From Methanoculleus sp. (lineage in GTDB: Archaea; Halobacteriota; Methanomicrobia; Methanomicrobiales; Methanoculleaceae), in NCBI GenBank assembly GCA_018433835.1, contig JAHDQM010000011.1, forward strand, positions 62,001-126,000: DNA of 64,000 bases, given 5' to 3'. Every line of letters begins with the position of its first letter. Position 1 is the stretch's first letter. The position numbers and the translations under genes are program-made. The notes beneath the pieces are model-generated. The model saw only the letters and a program-made list of their open reading frames with translations, did not search any database and had not been told where the DNA came from. Below, one piece after another: positions 11,757-19,060 of the stretch.

Positions 11757-11998
11757 GCAGTCTCCTTTGCGCACCCGACGAGTATCTTCATCGCGATTCC
11801 CCTTGACAGGGCGTACCGGGCATCGCCGACCGAGACGATGATCGAACCCCTGTCCGCGCACTGGACCTTCACCCGGGCGTCGGGGCAGAAACCCATCCCG
11901 AAGAGACGCGCCTGCATCCCTTTGCCGGCGCGGATGTCGGCGACCTTCGCCTCGGTCCCGGCGGCAAGGAGGGCAAGCGGGCAGGTGCCGTCCATCAT
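11753..11998 (-). CDS. feoA: FeoA-domain protein (second of two)
   Basis: An 81-residue SH3-like FeoA domain with the typical pattern AKVADIRAGKGMQARLFGMGF, DARVKVQCADRGSIIVSVGDARYALSRGIAMKI. FeoA is thought to bind the cytoplasmic part of FeoB and support iron transport. The gene has ATGA overlaps with both the upstream feoA-like gene and the downstream feoB, so all three are translationally coupled. Of the two adjacent ATG codons at the start, the first gives the ATGA overlap and was chosen. Confidence 0.93.
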   Translation of the reverse strand: MMDGTCPLALLAAGTEAKVADIRAGKGMQARLFGMGFCPDARVKVQCADRGSIIVSVGDARYALSRGIAMKILVGCAKETA

Positions 11999-12261
11999 CC
12001 CACCACCGGGACAACCTCGATGAGGCTCGCCTCGGCTCGCCGGAGCGAGAGGCAGTACCCCTTCACCCGGTACTCCGTAGGGTCGCCGAGAGGAGCGGCC
12101 CGGACTACCTCCACTTCCGCCCCCGGCACCACGCCCATGGCGAGCACGCGTTTTCTGAGGGGGCCGGACGCACGGACGCCTGCGACACGGCACCGGCATT
12201 TCAGGCCGATGCGATCGAGCGTGGTTATCGCCGTGCGATCTGCTGAATCTGATGTATCCAT
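11995..12261 (-). CDS. feoA: FeoA-domain protein (first of two)
   Basis: An 88-residue protein with a FeoA/SH3-like fold: LKCRCRVAGVRASGPLRKRV, then LAMGVVPGAEVEVVRAAPLG and a closing YCLSLRRAEASLIEVV. It differs clearly from the second FeoA, so this is a divergent pair rather than a recent duplication. It is the first gene of the leftward feo operon. Its start lies about 25 bp below a TATA-like box covered by an inverted repeat, so the mRNA leader is probably very short. Confidence 0.92.
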   Translation of the reverse strand: MDTSDSADRTAITTLDRIGLKCRCRVAGVRASGPLRKRVLAMGVVPGAEVEVVRAAPLGDPTEYRVKGYCLSLRRAEASLIEVVPVVG

Positions 12262-12277
12262 AGATATTTTTCTCTTA

Positions 12278-12303
12278 TTCGGCCGATATAATCCCGAGCC
12301 GAA
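12278..12303 (-). promoter_or_regulatory. feo promoter TATA box inside an inverted repeat (candidate iron operator)
   Basis: On the minus strand the TATA-like box GATTATATCG (12285-12294) lies 25-30 bp upstream of the first feoA start. It is bracketed by the perfect 6-bp arms TTCGGC and GCCGAA with 14 bp between them. A repressor bound here would block TBP/TFB. An iron-dependent DtxR/IdeR-type regulator is the obvious candidate, but that is inference from the neighbouring genes. Confidence 0.5.
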
Positions 12304-12338
12304 ATGGTTGCGGATATTATCGCCGGAACCGAACTCGT

Positions 12339-12362
12339 TTCGGATTTCACGCGATATCCGAA
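12339..12362. promoter_or_regulatory. Second TTCGG-type inverted repeat between feo and the acyl-CoA ligase
   Basis: Perfect 7-bp arms TTCGGAT and ATCCGAA with a 10-bp spacer. They share the TTCGG core with the inverted repeat over the feo TATA box about 50 bp away. The intervening sequence also carries CCGGAACCGAA. The repeated core suggests several sites for one regulator serving the divergent promoters; this is not proven. Confidence 0.35.
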
Positions 12363-12526
12363 GGTCTAACGGCAGGTGGAAATTCCGGGCATCGCAGGGA
12401 TGACCGATGCGAACGGCACCCCGGCCCGGCGCCCGCGTGAACGGTGCGGAGCCCGGGGCAACCTATTTACCGGCCCATGAACAAGCATATACATCAGAGC
12501 GCATACATGCCGCCCGGAGCCTTCCC

Positions 12527-14080
12527 ATGCCAAACTGCACCACGTTTCTCGATGCCAACGCCTGTAACCCCGAAAAGACCGCTCTCATCGTCCCCTCCAC
12601 CGGAGAGTCCTACACCCGCGCCGACCTCCTGGACCGGGTCTCCCGGGTAGGACGCGGCCTCCTCGACCTCGGTATCGGGCGCGGGGACCGGGTCTGCATC
12701 TACCTGGACAGTTCGACGGAGTACCTCGTCAGTTACTTCGCCCTCTGGCGTATCGGCGCCGTCGCGGTCCCGACGAACCGGGTTTACCGGGAGAGCGAAG
12801 TCCTCTACGCCGTCCGCGACGCAGGGGCCGTCGCCGTCATCACCGACGCGGAGGGTGCGGCGCTCGTCGCCCGCATCCGGGACCGGACACCGACGCTCCG
12901 GCAGGTCGTCGCCGTCGACGGGGAGGCCGCCGACGCCGTCCCCTGGGCCGACCTCCTCCGGGCACCGGCGGAACGCCGTGCCGCCCACTGCCGGTTCGAC
13001 GACCTCTGCCAGATCCAGTATACCTCCGGCACCACCGGGAAGCCGAAAGGGGCCATGCTCACCCACGGGAACTGGATTGCTGCGATGGACGCCGAGCGGG
13101 ACGTCCTCCGGATCACCGATACGGACGTCTACCTCGGGATCTACCCCATGGGGCACGTCGGCATCAGCTGGGGCATCGCCACGCTCCGGGCCGGCGGGAC
13201 CTGCGTCGTCATGGAACGGTTCGATCTGTCCCGCTACCTCGACCTCGCCCGCGATTACCGGGCCACGATCGTCGCCGGGATGCCGCCGGTGATCCACTCC
13301 CTCCTCCAGACCCCGCCGGGGACCGAGACGGCGCTCGCCACCGCCCGGGCGATGATCAGCGGCGGCGGTCCCCTGACGCCCGGCGTCTGGAAACCCTTCC
13401 ACGAGCGGTTCGGTATTCCCATCGTCAACGCCTACGGCCTCTCCGAGACGGTCGTCGTCGGGACCGGAACCGCCATCCGCCCCGAACACTACGCGACCGC
13501 CGACGAGTTCCGGAGCGTCGGCACCCCGGTCGGGTTCTCGGAAGTGAAGATCGTCGCCGCCGACGACCCCACGCGGGAACTCGGGCCCGGCGTCGACGGT
13601 GAGATCGCCCTCCGCGGGCCGGGGGTGGCGCTCGGCTACTGGCAGATGCCGGAGGAGACCGCCGCCGCCTTCCTCCCCGACGGCTGGTTCCTGACCGGCG
13701 ACGTCGGCCATCTGGACGAGGCGGGGATGCTCTATATCACCGACCGCAAAAAGGACATGATCGTGATGTCGGGCTGGAAGGTCTACCCGACCGAGGTCGA
13801 GGACGTCCTCGTCCAGCACCCGGGCGTCCGTGACGCGGCGGTCTTCGGGTGCAGCGACGAGCACCGGGGCGAGGTCCCGGTGGCCGTGGTGGTCCCCGCC
13901 GTCGAGGGCGTCACCACCGACGATATCGTCGCCTTCGCCCGCGAGCGCCTTGCGGGCTACAAGGTCCCCCGCCGGATCATCCTCGCCGGCGAGATCCCCC
14001 GGGTGAACGGGTGGAAACTCCTGCGGAAGCGTCTCCGGGAGGAGTACTGCGGTGCCGGCGGCGTGCAGGATCGCACCTGA
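12527..14080 (+). CDS. AMP-forming acyl-CoA synthetase (class I adenylate-forming)
   Basis: This enzyme activates a carboxylic acid with ATP and joins it to CoA. The 517-residue protein has the phosphate loop YTSGTTGKPKG at 165-175, the A5 motif YGLSE at 303-307, TGD at 390-392 and the hinge region DRKKDMIVMSGWKVYPTEVE. Near the C-terminus the usual PxGK is altered to VNGWKLLRK, which keeps a lysine in about the right place. The length is normal for medium/long-chain fatty acyl-CoA or related ligases; the substrate cannot be told. ATG MPNCTTFLDANA was chosen because the open frame upstream of it has no family similarity. It is divergent from the feo operon and probably monocistronic. Confidence 0.9.
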   Translation: MPNCTTFLDANACNPEKTALIVPSTGESYTRADLLDRVSRVGRGLLDLGIGRGDRVCIYLDSSTEYLVSYFALWRIGAVAVPTNRVYRESEVLYAVRDAGAVAVITDAEGAALVARIRDRTPTLRQVVAVDGEAADAVPWADLLRAPAERRAAHCRFDDLCQIQYTSGTTGKPKGAMLTHGNWIAAMDAERDVLRITDTDVYLGIYPMGHVGISWGIATLRAGGTCVVMERFDLSRYLDLARDYRATIVAGMPPVIHSLLQTPPGTETALATARAMISGGGPLTPGVWKPFHERFGIPIVNAYGLSETVVVGTGTAIRPEHYATADEFRSVGTPVGFSEVKIVAADDPTRELGPGVDGEIALRGPGVALGYWQMPEETAAAFLPDGWFLTGDVGHLDEAGMLYITDRKKDMIVMSGWKVYPTEVEDVLVQHPGVRDAAVFGCSDEHRGEVPVAVVVPAVEGVTTDDIVAFARERLAGYKVPRRIILAGEIPRVNGWKLLRKRLREEYCGAGGVQDRT

Positions 14081-14147
14081 CCGGGTAGTATATTAAAGAA
14101 CTGACGGCAAATAGGTACCTTTGAGGACACACCACCGAGGTACAGAC

Positions 14148-14732
14148 GTGGCAGACACCACCAGACAATCGACAGGGATCGCGGGCCTGGATCTTGCACT
14201 CGACGGGGGATTTCCGCCGGGCTCCCGCATAATCATCTCCGGATCTCCCCTGAGCGGTCTCGAACTCCTGGCACAGCAGTTCTGGCAGGCAGGAGAGAGA
14301 ACAGGCACCTACCTGATGCTCGATGCCGTGCCGCTCGAAGGTATGACCGACGCACGGGGCATGGACGCCGCGGCGCTGGCCGGGGTCATGCAGGGCGAGA
14401 GGATCGTCGTGGACTCTCTCTCCACGCTGATCGCAGCCTGGGGCATCGATGCGGCCGTCGGGTTCATCCTCGAGGATACCCGCGCACTCACCGAGGGCGG
14501 GGCAAACATCGCGTACATCCTCTACACCGGTCTGCATACCCCGCACGAGGAGGCGCGGCTGATGCGTGCCGCGGACATCTTCATCACCCTCAGGCACCAG
14601 ATCCACGGCAATGAGTTCGAGCGGACGCTCGCCATTGAAAAACTCAGGGATTCGGACGTGCCGCAACGGGTGATCCCCTACCTCATCATGGCAGAGGGGC
14701 TCGAACTCTCGACGACGAGCAGGGTGGTCTAG
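14148..14732 (+). CDS. KaiC/RadA-like RecA-superfamily protein with a degenerate P-loop
   Basis: A 194-residue single-domain RecA fold of the KaiC/GvpD type: STGIAGLDLALDGGFPPGS, then the P-loop region IIISGSPLSGLELLAQQF, and a Walker-B-like GERIVVDSLSTLI followed by helices. In active members the P-loop reads GxPGSGKT; here it is GSPLSGLE, so both the lysine and the threonine that hold the phosphates are missing. ATP hydrolysis is therefore unlikely, and a regulatory or scaffold role is more plausible. The GTG start was chosen because GAGGT lies 7 nt before it; a TTG 27 nt upstream is the alternative. The stop abuts metE, which is read in the opposite direction. Confidence 0.8.
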   Translation: MADTTRQSTGIAGLDLALDGGFPPGSRIIISGSPLSGLELLAQQFWQAGERTGTYLMLDAVPLEGMTDARGMDAAALAGVMQGERIVVDSLSTLIAAWGIDAAVGFILEDTRALTEGGANIAYILYTGLHTPHEEARLMRAADIFITLRHQIHGNEFERTLAIEKLRDSDVPQRVIPYLIMAEGLELSTTSRVV

Positions 14733-15631
14733 CCGGTATACTCGGCCCGGGCCTCGCCCGCCGCAACAACCATATTTTTCAGTTTTCCGAGCGCCGCATC
14801 CCGCGACTGCATCCGCAGGCCGCAATCCGGATCGACGAGCATGGCCTCCGGCGAGAATACGTCGACACCGGCCTCGATCCTCTTGCGGATGGCCTCGACA
14901 CTCTCGACACCAGGGTCGGCCGAGTCCACGCACCCGTAGCCGATCATCCGGCCGCGCAGGTCTTTCTCCGAGAGCACCTCAAGGTTTTTGGGGTTGTTTG
15001 CGAACTCGAAGTCGAACACGGCAACGTTCGTCCTGAGAACGTCGTCGATGACCGTCCCGAGGCTCCCGCAGACGTGGAGGCATACCGGCACCCGGAGCAT
15101 CCCCGCGATCGCGTTCACCGCCTCGCGGCCGACGGCGAGGTTTGCGGCCCCCGTGGAGAAGATGGGCTCGTCGATCTGGAGGAGCGTGACCCCGGCGTCC
15201 TGGAGGTAGCCCGCCTCGACCGCAAGCGCCTGGGCGAGATCCAGGACCAGTTCATCCTTGTTCCGGTAGAACGCCGTCTCGATCGAAAGACCGTGCGCGA
15301 GCGTGCTCGGGCCGGTGAGGATCCCCTTCACCTTCGGGTGCCGGGAAAGGGCATACTTCGTATCCGCAAGCGTAATGGGGCGCTGGGCCGGCTGGACCTT
15401 TCCGACGACCGAAGAGCCGCGGATGCCGGGGAGGTGGGAGGTGAAGGCGCGGATCATGTCGCTCCGGACCTGGCCGTCGGAGACGATATCGATCCCGGCG
15501 GCAACCTGGTCGGCGACCGCTACCTCCACCGCATGCTTCAGCGGGTCCATGAGGGCGCGAATCCCCGAGCCTTTCACCACCGGGTAGCTCCCGACCACGG
15601 TGGTCGGGAGGCGTTTGCTTATCAGTGTCAT
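14729..15631 (-). CDS. metE: Archaeal short methionine synthase (MetE C-terminal type)
   Basis: A 300-residue protein matching the catalytic C-terminal half of cobalamin-independent methionine synthase, starting KRLPTTVVGSYPVV. Zinc ligands are visible as LHVCGS (His and Cys) and DPDCGL (Cys), with the glutamate probably in FEFANNP. In methanogens such short MetE proteins transfer a methyl group from a methyl-corrinoid protein or methylcobalamin to homocysteine, because the folate-binding N-terminal half is absent. The start overlaps the aspS stop by ATGA, so the two genes form a translation-coupled pair. Confidence 0.9.
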   Translation of the reverse strand: MTLISKRLPTTVVGSYPVVKGSGIRALMDPLKHAVEVAVADQVAAGIDIVSDGQVRSDMIRAFTSHLPGIRGSSVVGKVQPAQRPITLADTKYALSRHPKVKGILTGPSTLAHGLSIETAFYRNKDELVLDLAQALAVEAGYLQDAGVTLLQIDEPIFSTGAANLAVGREAVNAIAGMLRVPVCLHVCGSLGTVIDDVLRTNVAVFDFEFANNPKNLEVLSEKDLRGRMIGYGCVDSADPGVESVEAIRKRIEAGVDVFSPEAMLVDPDCGLRMQSRDAALGKLKNMVVAAGEARAEYTG

Positions 15632-16917
15632 GGGGTCAGTCTGTGCCGGTCACGCGGGAAGAGCACCGCCTCGCGGATGTTAGGAAGGTCGAGCATCGTC
15701 ATCACCAGGCGCTCGATGCCGAGCCCCCACCCGGCGTGCGGGGGCATACCGTAGCGGAATGTCTTCAGGTAGAACTCGAAGCTCTCGGGAGATAAACCCT
15801 TCGCGCGAATCCGCTCCACCAGGAGGTCGTGATCGTGGACACGCTGGGCCCCGGAGGAGAGTTCCATCCTCGGGTGCATCAGGTCGAACGCCTTGCAGAA
15901 CTCGGGGCGGTCGGGGTACGGCATCGCGTAGTAGGGCCGGATATCGGTCGGCCAGTCGACGATGAAGTAGTGGCCCCCAATCGTGTCGCCGATCGCCCGC
16001 TCGGCCGCCGGGGATAGGTCGTCGCCGAAGGCGATCTTCTCCTCGACGGTGCGGTTCGCGATCTCGATCGCCTCCACGTAGGGAATCCGGGGGAACGGCT
16101 TTGTCGGAACCGCGAGGTCGACGCCCAGTTCCGCGAGGTGCTCGGCACAGTTCATCGCCACGTAATCGTAGACATACACGATAAGGTCTTCGAGGAGTTC
16201 CATGACATCGTTGTGGTCGGCAAACGAGACCTCCACGTCGAGCGATGTGGCCTCGTTGAGGTGCCGGACGGTGTTGTGCTCCTCGGCGCGGAAGATGGGG
16301 CCGAGCTCGAAGACCCCCTCGAACCCTGCAGCCATCATCATCTGCTTATAGAGCTGCGGGCTCTGGTTCATGAACGCCTCTTTCTCGAAGTAGGCGATCG
16401 GGAAGAGTTCCGTACCGCCCTCGGTCGCCGCCGCGACGATCTTCGGGGTGGCGATGTTGACGCAGCCCCGGGAGGCGAGGAACGCGGTCGCGGCGCAGGT
16501 CACCGCCGAGCGGATGAAGAAGATGGCGCGGACACGCGGTTTCCTCGCGTCCAGGAACCGGGAGTCGAGCCGGGTATCCATCTCGGCCGGCACCTTCTCG
16601 GCGACGTCGAGCGGGAGCGGGCTCTCTGCGATGCTGATGATCTCGAGTTGTTCGGGGACGAGCTCGCGCCCGCCGGGGGCCTTCCCGATCGCTTTTACCC
16701 TGCCCTGGACCCTGACCACGGACTCTCTTGAGACGCTCCGGGCGACATCAAGGATCTCTGCCGGGACCTTCTTCTTCGGGATGGTCACCTGGATGATGCC
16801 GGTCCGGTCGCGGATCAGGAAGAACGCGAGCCCTCCGAGATCGCGGACCTCGTGCACCCAGCCGACGATCTCGGCAGACTCGGTTTCCGGGGTTACGGCC
16901 CGTATTGGTAGACGCAT
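15628..16917 (-). CDS. aspS: Aspartyl-tRNA(Asp/Asn) synthetase, archaeal type
   Basis: A 429-residue class II synthetase. The N-terminal OB-fold anticodon domain (residues 14-100, EIVGWVHEVRDLGG onward) is followed by the catalytic core. Motif 2 is FRAEE at 209-213 with HNTVRHLNE after it, and motif 3 is GWGLGIERL with the invariant Arg at about 403. The length and the lack of the bacterial insertion mark the archaeal/eukaryal type. In many archaea this enzyme is non-discriminating and also makes Asp-tRNA(Asn) for later amidation; the sequence alone does not settle that. The start MRLPIRAVTPE was chosen over a long upstream extension lacking family similarity. It is coupled to metE downstream. 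Confidence 0.96.
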   Translation of the reverse strand: MRLPIRAVTPETESAEIVGWVHEVRDLGGLAFFLIRDRTGIIQVTIPKKKVPAEILDVARSVSRESVVRVQGRVKAIGKAPGGRELVPEQLEIISIAESPLPLDVAEKVPAEMDTRLDSRFLDARKPRVRAIFFIRSAVTCAATAFLASRGCVNIATPKIVAAATEGGTELFPIAYFEKEAFMNQSPQLYKQMMMAAGFEGVFELGPIFRAEEHNTVRHLNEATSLDVEVSFADHNDVMELLEDLIVYVYDYVAMNCAEHLAELGVDLAVPTKPFPRIPYVEAIEIANRTVEEKIAFGDDLSPAAERAIGDTIGGHYFIVDWPTDIRPYYAMPYPDRPEFCKAFDLMHPRMELSSGAQRVHDHDLLVERIRAKGLSPESFEFYLKTFRYGMPPHAGWGLGIERLVMTMLDLPNIREAVLFPRDRHRLTP

Positions 16918-17045
16918 GTGAAAAACCTGGATACAGTGTGGGCCCCGGGAGGTATTTTGTTTTGCGCTCCTCGCCTCGGGAGAGCGCTCCGGCAGGAAGG
17001 CCGGGTACGGCCGGTCCCGGGCGGCCGCCCCGGGAGGTGCAGGGC

Positions 17046-17588
17046 TTAGAGGAAGACCGCTGCGGCGATGACCGTCGTCCAGCGGCCGTCCATAACCCCT
17101 TCCGCCGCCTGGCAGGTCTGGGTCGTGCTGATGATCCGGCCGCTCGCTTTGTAGATCTGTTCCCGTTCCTGCCACGCTTTGTCGGGGTCGAACTCGATCC
17201 CGAGCGTTGTCGCAAGCATGGTTGCCGCAAGGTCTTCCGCGTATTCGCCCGAGATCTCTTCCGTCTCCCCGAAGGCATGGTGCTCGGAGAGGTAGCCGTA
17301 GGCGTTGCTCTCCTTGGGCATCGCGTGGCCGATGGCGGCGGATGCGAGCCTGCTCGGTTCATTGGTCTCGTTCCGGGCCATGACGACGTAGACGATGCTG
17401 CCCGGAGAGAGCTCTTTCAAGCCCTCCTCCCTTGAGACCAGCTGGCAGTTCGGGGGAAAGATACTCGATACGTAGACCAGGTTGTACTTCTCGATGCCCG
17501 CCTGCCTGAGAGCCAGCTCGAACGATGCCAGTTTGTCTTTGTGGATGCCCACACCTTTCGTAAAGAAACACTTGGTCGGAACGAACAT
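17046..17588 (-). CDS. pdaD: Pyruvoyl-dependent arginine decarboxylase
   Basis: This enzyme decarboxylates arginine to agmatine, the first step of archaeal polyamine synthesis. The 180-residue proenzyme shows the self-cleavage site in [11 protein letters not shown], with Ser41-Ser42. Cleavage between the serines turns the second into the pyruvoyl group of the alpha chain. It also has the conserved [15 protein letters not shown] and [13 protein letters not shown] segments. The start [14 protein letters not shown] is the family start. It is a single gene with an AT-rich upstream region holding TTTAAAAAACT, a plausible promoter element. Confidence 0.93.
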   Translation of the reverse strand: MFVPTKCFFTKGVGIHKDKLASFELALRQAGIEKYNLVYVSSIFPPNCQLVSREEGLKELSPGSIVYVVMARNETNEPSRLASAAIGHAMPKESNAYGYLSEHHAFGETEEISGEYAEDLAATMLATTLGIEFDPDKAWQEREQIYKASGRIISTTQTCQAAEGVMDGRWTTVIAAAVFL

Positions 17589-17963
17589 TAGGGATCTTCT
17601 TATCGTTTGAGTTTTTTAAAATTTTCGGTAATAACAGTCACAAATTAAAAACGGAGCGAATTTTTTACCTTTTTTGCCATTCAAGAGGAGGCTTGAAGGT
17701 AAATTGGGGAACTGCCCGAAAAAACACGGATTTTCAGGCGCCCGGGCCCGCCGATCTTCCCCTGCAGAACGGCCTGCGCTGGAATCGTTGCCGTAACGGC
17801 TGATATCGGAAAAATCCCGCGAGCCTGCGGAGGGGAGGGTGGGGCGCATCCCCGGAGGAACGCTTATATGCGATGGTGCAGCATCCGGTGCACCCGGGAG
17901 CGTGCCGCCGACCCGTCACGGCACCCGGATTCCCACGCGCGCCCCGCAACGGAAGGTGAGGGA
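17589..17963. other. Divergent intergenic region between pdaD and the TusA-like cluster
   Basis: The left half is AT-rich and carries the pdaD promoter. The right half has CTTATATG at about 17863-17870, a TATA box for the rightward sulfur cluster, and GGTGAGG just before its first ATG. Open frames here are short and lack family features; I see no gene or RNA. Confidence 0.6.
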
Positions 17964-18206
17964 ATGAAAGATGAGGAGAGACCTGCGGCGGTCGTGGACT
18001 GCATCGGGCTCTACTGCCCCATGCCGATCGCGATGACCAAAGAGGCGATCGAGACGCTCGACGTCGGAGAGGTGCTCTTGGTCGAGGCGGACGACCCTGC
18101 CGCGGAGGAGGATATCCGGCGCTGGGCGAACCGGGTGGGGCACGAGATCGTGAAGTTCGAGAAGGACGACGGGACCATGAGGTTCTCCATCAGGAAGATG
18201 AAGTAG
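17964..18206 (+). CDS. TusA/SirA-family sulfur carrier-like protein 1 (canonical CPxP)
   Basis: An 80-residue TusA-like fold. VVDCIGLYCPMPIAMTKEAI contains the intact CPxP motif whose cysteine carries a persulfide in sulfur relay proteins. The C-terminal half has the expected beta strands (VGEVLLVEADDPAAEEDI and TMRFSIRK). It is the first of three TusA-like genes followed by a DsrE-like gene, a desulfurase homologue and IscU, all on one strand with short gaps. It probably receives or passes on sulfane sulfur. Of the three copies only this one keeps the classical motif. Confidence 0.85.
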   Translation: MKDEERPAAVVDCIGLYCPMPIAMTKEAIETLDVGEVLLVEADDPAAEEDIRRWANRVGHEIVKFEKDDGTMRFSIRKMK

Positions 18207-18215
18207 GGTGAGACG

Positions 18216-18464
18216 ATGTACGCGGATAAGACGGTAAGTTGCGTCGGCATCTGCCAGGCGCCCATGCTCTCGATCGAGGGGGAGATGGAAACGCTTGATC
18301 AGGGACAGATCCTGCAGGTCACGACCGACAAAGCGGATCTCGTAGAGGCGGTCAGGTCCTGGGCCGGCGAGAACGGGCATACGATCGAGGAAGAACACGT
18401 CGCGAGCGGTGTAACGACCCTCATCGTGCGCAAGGGAGCGATGGCAACGGCAGAGGCGAAGTGA
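18216..18464 (+). CDS. TusA-like protein 2 (CPxP altered to CQAP)
   Basis: An 82-residue TusA-like protein. The loop reads VSCVGICQAPMLSIEGEM: the first cysteine of the usual CPxP is present but the first proline is replaced, giving CQAP. The rest of the fold is recognisable (LDQGQILQVTTDKADLVEAV and GVTTLIVRKG). It begins 10 nt after the first TusA-like gene. It can still form a persulfide in principle; the loop geometry differs, so its partner may differ. Confidence 0.78.
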   Translation: MYADKTVSCVGICQAPMLSIEGEMETLDQGQILQVTTDKADLVEAVRSWAGENGHTIEEEHVASGVTTLIVRKGAMATAEAK

Positions 18465-18468
18465 TCGG

Positions 18469-18681
18469 ATGGACACCGGAGGAGCCTGCTGCCGGGCGCC
18501 CGTCATCCTGCTCAAAGAGGGGATGGACCGGCTCGCAAGCGGCGAGATCCTGAAGGTCGAGGTGGACAACGCCCCGACCGAGGAGGACGTCAGGGTCCGG
18601 GCAAGACGGACGGGCCACGAGATCGCAGGTGAGGAGAAGGCCGGAGAGAAGACCACGTTCCTGATCAGGAAAGGAGGCTGA
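18469..18681 (+). CDS. TusA-like protein 3 (CRAP variant, N-terminally short)
   Basis: A 70-residue protein starting MDTGGACCRAPVILLKEGMD. It lacks the usual first beta strand, and the CPxP loop is CRAP, preceded by a second cysteine. The remaining fold LASGEILKVEVDNAPTEEDV and TTFLIRKGG matches the two upstream paralogues. It starts 4 nt after the preceding stop and is surely co-transcribed. The vicinal CC pair could form a disulfide or bind metal; this is inference. Confidence 0.75.
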   Translation: MDTGGACCRAPVILLKEGMDRLASGEILKVEVDNAPTEEDVRVRARRTGHEIAGEEKAGEKTTFLIRKGG

Positions 18682-18686
18682 GGCGT

Positions 18687-19046
18687 ATGGCAAGAATACT
18701 CTACATCCAGACCAGCGGCACCGATACCCCCGAGAGGCTGTATGCACCGTTCGTTCTCGCGACGACGGCGCGCAGCATGGATATGGACGCCGACATCTAC
18801 TTCATGATCAAGGGGGTGACGGTCGTCAAGAAGGGCGCGGCGGAGGAGATCAAGGTCGGGAACTTCCCGAAACTCTCGGAGATCATGCATCAGGCGATCG
18901 CTTCCGGGGCGAAGATCTACATCTGCGAGCAGAGCACCCAGCTCCTCGGCATGGCACGGGGCGACTTCATCGCGGAGGGGCAGGTCGTGGGCGCGCTCAC
19001 CTTGAACGACCTCGCGGTCGACGCCGACGCGGTCATCACGTTTTAA
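18687..19046 (+). CDS. DsrE-family protein
   Basis: A 119-residue DsrE/DsrF-like protein: an N-terminal strand ARILYIQTSGTDTPERLYAPF, then MDADIYFMIKGVTVVKKG, and a C-terminal ALTLNDLAVDADAVITF. One cysteine lies in KIYICEQSTQLLGM, at the place where DsrE-family proteins keep their active Cys. Such proteins pass persulfide sulfur to or from TusA-like carriers, which fits the three TusA-like genes directly upstream (5-nt gap). Confidence 0.82.
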   Translation: MARILYIQTSGTDTPERLYAPFVLATTARSMDMDADIYFMIKGVTVVKKGAAEEIKVGNFPKLSEIMHQAIASGAKIYICEQSTQLLGMARGDFIAEGQVVGALTLNDLAVDADAVITF

Positions 19047-19060
19047 GAGGTTGCGCGGGA

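Noticed and set aside
9792..12023. 743-codon plus-strand open frame opposite feoB
   Set aside because: It is the antisense shadow of a GC-rich gene; composition is Asp/Arg/Glu-rich with no family features, while the minus strand encodes clear FeoB motifs.
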